In this document: positions 11,306 through 21,500 of the stretch, in pieces
Layout of the letters: every line of letters starts with the position of its first letter
How positions within the stretch are numbered: position 1 is the stretch's first letter
Origin: Halicephalobus mephisto
Taxonomy: Eukaryota; Nematoda; Chromadorea; Rhabditida; Panagrolaimidae
Assembly: GCA_009193035.1 (NCBI GenBank)
Contig: SWDT01000220.1
Span: 1 to 39,572 of the forward strand
Length of the DNA stretch: 39,572 nucleotides
Direction: 5' to 3'
The notes under the pieces: model-generated
What the model was told of the DNA's origin: nothing
What the model saw: the letters and a program-made list of their open reading frames with translations, nothing else
Database searches by the model: none
Made by a program: the position numbers and the translations under genes

Positions 11306-14300
11306 CACGGCGTGACCGCTTCCTTATAGAGAGGACAGTTCGACGAAAAGGCGGGAAGTAATATTTTATTATCTGATTTTTTTTGCATATTAGCCTTTCT
11401 TTTTGATAACCTTGAATACTCTCTGATGGAAATTCCAATATCGTGTAATATACTAAAGAAAAAAAGAGTTTTAAAGGCGGAAATTTAGGATTTTTATTAG
11501 TAATTTTACTATTTTGTTCTATTATTTTGTAATTATCTTTTCCGCTACGATACAATAAGACAAAAGTAAACTTTTCTCATCAGATACTTTAAGTTCTTGG
11601 TATGAGTTCTGTAATTTATATGTCAGTTCTAAAAGTATACTGTATTTTGTATTAAAATTCATTCATTCTATGAATTTTCAGGTACTATTATAATAATAGT
11701 CCGTGATATTTTCGATTAAATTATTAATTTTGTTTTATAACAGTAAAATATATCTACTGCATATAGATTCTTTCTTCTCTAATACTTTTATGAAATATTT
11801 TTTACTAAAATTTTATTATTTTTCCTCCAAATACAGCATGTTTTGAAACAAGTTTCTATTTTAACTTTTTTATTAGAAAAACTAGAACTAGAATACTTAT
11901 GACTTATCTCTGGATATCAGAGATATCCTTCGAAAGTGAAGAATACAGAAACTAAACACCCAAGCCAAGTTCTCAATACTTTTTTCGAGATTTGTAATAT
12001 TTGCGCATAATTGGAGAAGCGATTTCAAGAAGATTTTTATTTATCAACAAATTTTCAAACTATTAATTAATTTATGGAACTAATCTATCATTCTTTTGGA
12101 AAAAATACCGATAAAATTAGTTGTCGTCTCATGAACAATCGAATTTGTTGTTGTAAGAATATTGGACCTTTTCTACGGATTTTCTTTGAAGTTAAATTGA
12201 ACATACTGTGTAGATTTTCTAATCCCTGTTCTCCGAAAAGCCCAAGAGATTTATGTTGAGCCACAAAGTTCATCAAGTGATGTTCAAGGATATGCATCTT
12301 CGGTGTGAACTGTAAATTGGGGTGTATTTGACTATAGTTACGAAATTTGTCAAAAAAATTATCCTTTGCTGTCTTCATTTCACTGATTTCGCTCTCTGTC
12401 AAAGATTTCGCAATGAAGAATTTCTGGAGACAATATAGAGCTTTGAATAAGTTTACTAACGGAATAGAACTTGAATCTGGATCACGTGTTGAAATATATT
12501 CTAGAAGTTTCGAGCCTCTTACCACTAAAATCTTGGCTTCTTCCAGTTTTTATTACCTTTGCATCTGCATAGATTTTAGTCTTCTGAAAAAAGTTCTTTA
12601 CTATGTAAAAAATGACTAAGTTTTATGCACTACTTAATTATATTGTTCAAAGGTCTATGAGTTTTTGATAAACATCACTCAGTGATAGATGCGTTAATAA
12701 AAAAAGTTATGATCTTGTGTTTCAAGATTTTAATTATCTAATTAGAAGAAATGAAATAACAATCTTACGATTTACTGATTATGAGTCCAGAGATGTTGAT
12801 TTGTCGAATAGTATTTTATATTTGTGGTCATATATTGAAAAACTAAATATTTTTTATCCGCAGTGGGTTGCCATCGATACTCTTACCTTTCTAAGTTAAC
12901 CGACTCAGCAACGTTCACAATAATGTTCAATGCTCCCATGCCAATGTGAAATGGTGATGGAACAGCTCTTCTTGGCCCAATTCCAAGCAAAGGTTCACCG
13001 ACGATTGAAAAATACTCTTGACGTATTGGTCCTATCTTCTTAGGATATTGCTCAATTTTTGATTTCATCTGTTGACTATGAGATATCCATTCCTCGAGAT
13101 TTCGATTTTCAACATTACTGATATCTTCCAAATATAGTTCATTTTTATTAATTCTGCAATAAAGACAGGGATAGAGTGTGCTAAATCCTTGATGTGACAA
13201 ACAAACCGCTTCAAATTTTAGATCTCCTCCAATGGTGCTGAAATTTGAACTAACATTAAAATCTCGTTACTATATAACCCACAAGTAAAATAATTTGTTT
13301 CCATCAACCGTCTCTAATCCAGATGTTTCCAGTTCGAGAATATCTTTTTTCAATATATTAAAAATAGGTTGTAAATTCTCTCTATTATCATCTCCAGGGT
13401 AAACAGACAATAGATGAAAATTGTATGGTGAACACGTATTAGGAAGATCAATGAAATAAAATCCTAATTTTGTGGTCTTATTTGGCTTATCACCTCCAGA
13501 ATCCCCGGCAATCATTATTCTAATTTTACCTTTTGGCAATATTGATAATTTTTCCTTCGTCAGGATTAACAGTAGAAGGTCCTTTATTGGCATTAACTTA
13601 ATTTCTGGGAGTATCTCAATTGGATCCGGAAGCCTTCTTTTATAAGAATCGAGGGCATTTTTCAACTTTCTAGGTGATACAACTAAAAATGTATTAGTAA
13701 TTAAGTTATGTATGAAAACTTACAATTAGATGATTTGCAAGCTTCTTCGTAGTCTCTCCATGAAATATTCCTTCTCAGAAAATATTTGATTGAATTGTCA
13801 ACCATATCACAAGTTACGGTTTCTGTGTGGGATGAGATCAATTTAAATCCCTCCCCTACGGCTTCCAGAAGTTATTCTTTGACATGAGTTAATCGATACC
13901 TTTGTCCACTTTTTGATAAGCTATTGAAATTTTTTCTGTACTTTGATTTAGTGACAGTCTTCTCTAAAACTTGATGAAGTTTACATTCAACTTCGAAGTT
14001 TTTTTGGATTCTTTGTCTTCATCCGCATGATCTTCGCTTCTTTTTGAGATTTTCTTAGAGCTCTTTTCACTGCTCTTGTTTGTCGACACTTCACAGTACG
14101 AAGTCGATTTTCTGCCTTAAGAAGCTTTTCTAAAACAAGTATATATAATAAATATAAACAGTTTTGAAAAAAAATACCTTCCATGGACAAATTCTTCTTT
14201 TTCGTATCAATACAGGGTGTAGGAGTTGTACGGCGATGAGGATTCTTAGCTATCTTCAATATCGAAAGTTTAATATTATTAGAATCAGTGTGATTAATTT

Positions 14301-14850
14301 TTTCCTTTTTGTGAATGACTTTTTTTCCATTGATCCGGCAAGCTCTTCGAGCTTTTGAAACACGTCCCATAATTACGCTGAAAAAATAATTTTATATATC
14401 GATTAAATTAAAAATACATTCCACGGACTACGAAAATGGTTCAGAACAGCTAACACAATAAAAAATTAATTGAACTTTATAAAAAGATACAACATCTTGT
14501 ACGGCAGCGTCAAATTTTCATAAAGCAGTCTGTACTTCTCAGAAATTAGACAAAAACTTCCAGAACAACCAATTTCTTAATTTACTTAATGAGAGGAACT
14601 TACTTCCATTTCATCATATTCTGATGTAAATGTTAGTTACAAAGTAATATAGTGAAATTTAAAAATTCAGAACAATTCGTTTTAGGTAAATTACGTATAA
14701 TTTAAGTCATTATCATAACGTCAATTCAAAATTTAAAAAAATAGAAATACTTATCGGTTCAAAAACAAGAAAATATAAAAATAAACATCTTGCAAGGTAC
14801 GAGGGGGCGCTGTTCTTAATTTTGGCGAACTGTCTAGCGGTCACACCGTG
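11306..14850 (-). mobile_element. Decayed DNA transposon with inverted ends, about 3.5 kb
   Basis: The left end reads CACGGCGTGACCGC (11306-11319). The right end, on the opposite strand, reads CACGGTGTGACCGC (14850-14837), 13 of 14 bases identical. A second shared block, GACAGTTCG, lies just inside each end (11334-11342 and 14834-14826); the left copy has about 12 extra bases between the two blocks. The element is flanked by the direct repeat ACAGAA (11300-11305 and 14851-14856), a candidate 6-bp target-site duplication. Between the ends lies one broken minus-strand gene with transposon-like motifs. Non-coding stretches are 11320-12087 and 14371-14836. I cannot assign the superfamily with certainty. 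Confidence 0.65.
12088..14370 (-). pseudogene. Broken transposon-derived gene
   Basis: Protein-like segments occur in order. A basic N-terminal exon starts at 14370, a few bases after a TTTTTTCAG acceptor, and ends near 14178. Further coding-like sequence covers 14129-13730, then about 13725-13270, 13237-12887 and 12525-12088. Recognisable blocks are GDSGGDKPNKTTKLGF (13520-13470 region), a Cys-x2-Cys pair in YPCLYCRI, and HILEHH...GLFGEQGLENLH near the C-terminus. Asp, Asp and Glu in these blocks could form a DDE-type centre, but that is a guess. The gene is disabled: an in-frame TAA (13874-13872) sits between two stretches that read on in one frame, the N-terminal frame shifts before about 14000, and the 12887/12583 junction does not keep a single frame. 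Similar proteins are, to my knowledge, found in nematode and cnidarian repeat families; the exact name is not certain. Confidence 0.6.
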
Positions 14851-14856
14851 ACAGAA
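14851..14856. repeat. Right copy of flanking direct repeat ACAGAA
   Basis: Partner of 11300-11305. The following 14857-15040 is AT-rich with degenerate TTCTAGAA/GAATCTTC words and no gene. Confidence 0.5.
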
Positions 14857-15040
14857 GTTTCTAAATCTTATGAAATTTAACAGATGTGAAACGTAAAGAT
14901 CCCGTAAAATCATCTAGAATCTTCAAAAATGTCATGAAAACTTTCAGAATCGTTTAGTCTTGTGGAAATTGTAAAACATTCTATTATCTTCTAAAAGCTT
15001 TTGAAATTTTTGTCAATGTAATGAAAGGTTCTGGAATTTA

Positions 15041-15262
15041 GGTAAAAAAGAGGAGAGAGAAAAAGAAAAAGAGCAAGGGAGAGAGGAAGAAGAAGAAAAA
15101 GAGCAAAGGGGAGAGAAAGGGAGAACGAGCAAAGGAGAAAAGAGCGAGTGAAGGAGACAGAAAGAGAGGAAAGGAGAGAGAGTCGATTCTTGTGACTGCC
15201 AAATTTCCTACTTTGTCCATTCTTCTACATCTCTCTCCCCTTCCCCGCCAATTCAAAAAATT
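15041..15262. repeat. Dispersed purine/pyrimidine foldback repeat, copy 1
   Basis: Begins with TTTAGGTAAAA, runs through a purine tract of GAGA/AAAG words (about 15050-15180), then GAGTCGATTCTTGTGACTGCC and a pyrimidine arm CTCTCTCCCCTTCCCCGCC. The purine and pyrimidine arms can pair as a long imperfect hairpin. The 15120-15260 part is almost identical to 29775-29910. The copy ends about 280 bases before the tubulin start codon, so it may lie in or near that promoter. Confidence 0.7.
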
Positions 15263-15511
15263 ATTTTTTCTAAATGCTATTATTTGTTTAAATTTAAAAA
15301 AATAAATATCAATTTTAATTTATCAATTATCAGATCTGAAGTTGAATTTTCGGAATTGAGTTTAATCTGATTTTTGTCGGAAACTCAAAAAAAATTTCAA
15401 GGCCAATTTTAACGCCGATTTTTACCTTATTCAAAAAAGATAAAAATCAACAAATTCGAAGGTATTTGGTTAAATTTCCGATCCCGACTCTTGACGATAT
15501 TTAATTTTTAT

Positions 15512-15519
15512 TTTTTCAG
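15512..15519 (+). promoter_or_regulatory. Probable trans-splice acceptor of the tubulin gene
   Basis: TTTTTCAG, 20 bases before the tubulin ATG at 15540. It is preceded by AT-rich DNA resembling an outron. A 5' UTR intron is the alternative. Confidence 0.45.
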
Positions 15520-15539
15520 AAACTTTGAAAATTAAAAAA

Positions 15540-18500
15540 ATGCCTTCCATGGGAGTAAGTTTTTAATTTTTTTTAAATTAAAAAAATTTAAAATTTAAAA
15601 AATTAAGGAAATTTAAAGTTTCGAGATTTTTAAAATTTTGGAATTTTGAAATTTTTAAAATTTGGTTTTAAATTTTTTTGATTTTTTTAATTTTAAATTT
15701 TTAATGATTACTGTATCTAGAGAGAATGCATCTCTGTCCACATCGGACAAGCCGGGGCCCAAATCGGGAATGCTTGTTGGGAGCTATACTGTAGGGAACA
15801 CGGTATCGACAATGAGGGCATGCCGGTTCCGGAGGCAGAAGTTTCTCCTCAACAATCTTTAACGACTTTTTTCACTGAAACGGATTCTGGGAAATTTACC
15901 CCGAGGGCGATTTATGTGGATCTCGAACCGACTGTTCTTGACGAAATCAGAACCGGGACTTTTCGGAATCTGTTCCATCCTGAACAGCTCATAAGCGGGA
16001 AGGAAGACGCGGCTAACAACTACGCCAGAGGCCATTACACCATCGGCAAAGAACACATCGACCGGGTCCTGGAGCGAATCCGGAAACAAGCGGAAAACTG
16101 CACTGGACTTCAGGGATTCTTGGTTTTCCATTCCTTCGGAGGAGGCACTGGATCTGGATTCAGCTCCTTGTTGATGGAAAGACTCTCGGTCGAATACGGT
16201 AAAAAATCAAAACTTGAGTTCTCAATCTACCCTGCCCCCCAAGTCTCCACTGCTGTCGTCGAACCTTACAACAGCATCCTGACCACCCACACTACTCTGG
16301 AACACTCCGATTGCTCCTTCATGGTCGACAACGAAGCCATCTACGACATCTGTCGTCGTAACCTCGACATCGAAGTGAGTTCAAAGATAATTTTTAAATA
16401 TCATAAAAGATTTTAAAATTGAAATTCTAGAAAATTCTAAAATTTATTAAATTTTTTTGATTTTCGAAAAAAATAAAACTTTTTAGAAAATAGATAAAAA
16501 TTTCGAAATTTTAAAGAAATTTTTGAATTTTTTTGAAAATTTTCCATATTTAATTGAAATTTCGAAATTTTTCAGAATCTAAATAAAAATGATTTTAAAC
16601 AAAGAATTTTAAAATTATCTATAAAATTCTTGAGATTCGTGTCGATAGTATATCATAAAACCAGCTCCAAGATCTATAAAACGGTCAACATCAAAATCAA
16701 GGTCAAATTGAATTTTCGCGCAACAACTGCATAAGTCAACCTGCTTAAACCTTGCGAGCAAACTGCAGATTTAATTTTGATTTCGAAATCTTCATAAATG
16801 CAAATATAAAAATCCTAACTAATATACCTAAATTTTGCAAGTAAATTATAAATTTAATTTCGATTTCGACTTTTTTGATCAAACGTTGCGAGCAAAGTGC
16901 AGATTTAGTTTTGATTCTGACTTCTCTGGCTAAACGTTGTGAGCAAACTGCAATTTTTTACTTTAATGTTGACTTCTTCACCTAAACCTTGCGAGCAAAG
17001 TGCAGATTTAATTTCGATGTTAATTTGTGATGTCGACCTTCCTGCCCAAACGTTGCGAGCAAAGTGCAACTTTGACTTTGATGCCGACCTCTTTATAGAT
17101 CTCGATACAGTAATTTTTTATTTTTACAATATATTCAGCGTCCATCTTATGTGAACTTAAATCGCCTGATCGCCCAAATCGTTTCTTCGATCACTGCTTC
17201 TCTTCGTTTCGACGGAGCTCTGAACGTAGATTTGACGGAATTTCAAACAAATCTGGTTCCATATCCAAGAATCCACTTTCCTCTCGCAACTTATGCTCCT
17301 GTAATCTCAGCAGACAAAGCATATCACGAACCTTTGAGTGTCAACGACATAACTCACATGTGTTTCGAACCCATGAATCAAATGGTCAAATGTGATCCTC
17401 GAAACGGAAAATACATGGTATACTTTTACTTTTCACAATTACTTTTTAATTTTCACAATTGCTTACTTTTTAATTACTTTTTACAATTACTTTTTAATTT
17501 TCACAATTACTATTTAATTTTCACAATTACTATTTAATTTTCACAATTACTATTTAATTTTATAATTACTTTTAACTACTATTCAGGCTGTATGCTTATT
17601 GTACCGTGGAGATGTCGTTCCTAAAGACGTTAATGCTGCAATTGCTTCTGTAAAAACAAAAAGATCAATCCAATTCGTCGATTGGTGTCCTACTGGATTC
17701 AAAGTCGGAATAAACTACCAACCACCTACCGTAGTCCAAGGTAGTGATTTAGCCAAACTCCACCGAGCAGTCTGTATGTTATCCAACACCACAGCTATTG
17801 CAGATGCTTGGGTTCGTCTCGATCACAAGTAAGTTTATTTTATTCATCAAAATTACTATCAAAATATTCCTAATTCAATACACAAAATTCTTACACGATT
17901 ACATTTTACAAATCCACAAGTTACACTCGTCTTGATCGACGAGTTCTTGGTAAATTTTCATCCTCTCTCTCAAGTTTATACAGAACATTATTTAAAGCCT
18001 TCCGTTCCATTTTCCCACTTCTCACATAACCATCAGCACCATGAGCATTGTCATAAGAAATAGTGTCTATCATCTGCCGGGCTTCTCCAAGAACTGCTTT
18101 CCTAGATTTCACTAGATTCGACGAAAAAGTAATTTCTTCCATTTCCGATGTTTCATGCAATGCTTCAACCAAGGTATTCAGACGATGAATAATCATTCCA
18201 ACAGTTTGAATAATCAAAATACCTGATAGGAAGAAAATAATACTAATACCAAGGGGATCAATTTTCAATGCTTCGTTAGTTTTCTCAAACTTTCCAGTTG
18301 TTTCATTCATTTTTGTCCATTGGAATCCCTCTAAAACACGCATTAAAACAATTCCAAAAAAATCAAAAACCCACCATACGGAGTAAGTTTAAAAGACAAT
18401 ACATCTTTGTGTCTTTGAAGCAAGAATATAGCCAAAACCAAAAGTCCATTCACAATAATAATAGAAAACGCTATACGATTTCTAAGTCCAGCTAAACCTT

Positions 18501-21500
18501 GTGCAACATTCCGTTGTTCTCCCGACGTCGATTCAATAGGCTATAATAACCGTTAATCATATACTGTACAATTTCGAGTCCAATTTGCAGAAAAATCTCT
18601 CAAAATTTACCATCAAAAACCCACTAATCAGCCAAATTTGTCATTTCACAAGAAAACAAAAATTAACTAATTTAGGCATCTATTAAAAACCCAGCATTAT
18701 TAATTTTCTAAGTAAATTACAATATCTAAAATATTTTTAAAAAATAAAAATCCTGCCAAATCTCACTAAATTATTTAAAATCTAATAATAATCATAAACT
18801 ATAATGATATAAACAATCATTTTAAAAATTACTTATAAAAAACTTACTCTAAGATATTTATCAATTAATTGATCCCAAAATCGTTCTTCTGATTGTTTCA
18901 ATTGTCCACGATCACAACACTGAAGATATTCACAATCCATCCATAATCCATGTCTTGATTGAATTAACAAATTACCATTATCAACATTATCATTTTTAAA
19001 TCCAATATCTATTGTACGTTTAGGTATTGCAGCAATATTTTTCTTATTTTCACGTTCTTCAACAACTTTTAACATTGTTGTAGTATTATTTGCTTGACTT
19101 TTACCTTGTTCTTTTTGAAGAATTTTCAACATATATTCCGTTTTTTCTATTTTACGTTCTAATATTCTTATATTTGGATCTGGCATTGGTGTTGATGGTT
19201 TTAAACATGGAAAAATACGACAAATAACACTATTTTCATCACCAATTCCTAATCTTCTAAGCCATTCTTCTGCACCAGTACCTTTTTCAACCGGTTTTCC
19301 TATAGCTTTAGCGACAGCTTCACGTGTTCCCCAGTTAATAACATTCAAATTAATCAACGAATATAACGACAAAAACACATATGTTGATGGAATCATTAAA
19401 AAGAAAACCGCTCCAAATATAATATTTGTAAATTCCTTAGGATGCATAAATGACGCAAATAAGAAAATTAAAACCATCATTAATACAAACATCGAAGTTG
19501 GCGAAAATATAGCTATAAAAAACATCGTTTTAAAAAATATTAAAATTCCAAAAACATTTAAAAACTTCAAAAAAAACTACTAAACACATCAAAACTTACT
19601 TTCTAACACAATTTGTTGAGTTGTTGCAATTAATACAGCAAGCATAACAAATGCATACACTATAGACGCTATTTTTGCATAGAAAAGTTGAATACTTGAA
19701 TCCAAACAAAAACAACAAAATATAAATATACTTACTGGTACACCATTGTAAATTAGAACATCCGTTGAAGCCATTGAAAAAGCCGATACCTGAGCATATA
19801 CCAACATTGTAAAAATAATAGCTGGACCCAAGAGAGAAAATCCAATAACAATCATTTGATATAAAATATATAATCTCGAAATACTATTATTATTTTGACT
19901 TGCTAACTTATAATCAGCAAGTAAATCCAATGTATTTGCAACTGATGACGGTGTCCATCTACGTCGTTGATTAAAAAACTCTTCAAAACCTTCAGGAGCA
20001 TACGTTTCCGCATCTGCACCTGCTGCATATTCAATTCTATATCCTTGTTTCAACATTAACGTTGAAAGCCAACGATCTTCACCTTGATCATATTGTACAA
20101 AATGTCGTGGTTCTTCTGCTGTTTTTGTATACTTATGCATAATATTATCATCCATTAATGCACTCGCTCTAAATAACGAAAAACATCCAGGAGCACACAA
20201 CACACATCCAAATACATGTTCTGCAGCTTTTTGAAACCAATGAGCAATTGCATATTCAAATTTTTGATACCATACCATAATACCTAAAAACCTCAAGTTA
20301 AAATTTAAAAAATCCCAAATCAATTAAGAAATTTAAACCTTACCATCTCCAATAGGATGAATACGACCGCATGCACATCCTATATCAGATTTAGTATTCA
20401 TCAAATGTAACAATTTAATCACAGCATCCGGTTCAAATTTCGAATCTCCATCAATAGCAAGGATATAAGTATTATCCGCTTGTAACTGTCTATCTTCTAC
20501 ACTAAGATGAGAATCCATAATTCTATGACCAAGGAGATAATACATATACATGACTTGAGACCATCGTTTTTTATGTCGAATAAGTTGTTTATCCTTCAAA
20601 TGAACAAATAACAAAGTTCCTGCAGGCAAACGTACAACAAGACGACCACCATAAGAAGTATTTGCCAAAACCCTCGCTCTATTTTCAGATGATGCATCAT
20701 TAGCTATCATCTCATTCAATATTTCAAATAATAATTTGAAATACTCATTTGGAATTCTTCCACATTCAGCATCATTAACCCATGCATCATCGAAAAATAT
20801 ATGAACTTCAAGTTTGAATTTAATCATACCATTTGAATCTTTTTCCGCAAGACGTATAGCATGTTCTTCATCCAATCTAAAAAGACCAAATCATTTAAAA
20901 AAATACCAACATTACACAATTTTTTCGAAACAGATTTTCAAAAATTGTTGGAAATCAACATATCTTAAAATTTTGATTGTATGTGGTTATTTCGCAACTT
21001 GACATTATTTCCAAAATCTCTCATATATTGTAAAACTCCAAAATTAGTATTTTTACGGAATTGTTTTGACGCGAAATTTCCAGTAATTCTTCAAAAGTTA
21101 AAGTAGTCTAAAATTCCAACTTTACACAATTTTCTCGTAATTTTACACTACTGTTAATTTAATTACCTTTTTATAACTACATCCTAATACAGATTTAAAA
21201 CTTCCCAAATTAGAATATACGAGATGTAAAATCTGCATATTCAAAAGTTAATAATTATAAAACTATTATATTTAAAAAACCATAAAATAATCCAAAAACA
21301 TTCCTTTTGAAAATAAAGTACTTCTTTTTTTAAAAATTTAAAACTTACTTCAAAATAGATTTAATCATTTGAGTCATTTCATTTCTCGTTTCATGCCACA
21401 TTGTTGCACAAACATATAGTGTTACTGTTTTATCAACTTCGCTATTAATTATTCTTAAATCTCCATTACAAACAACACCATCTTCTCCATCCTCAATTAA

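Noticed and set aside
11148..11555. 135-codon minus-strand frame over the left transposon end
   Set aside because: It crosses the inverted repeat and flanking duplication, and its composition is that of AT-rich filler.
15038..15256. 72-codon minus-strand frame of Ser/Leu/Phe
   Set aside because: It is the pyrimidine reading of the purine tract in the dispersed repeat; the same false frame recurs at 29714-29929.
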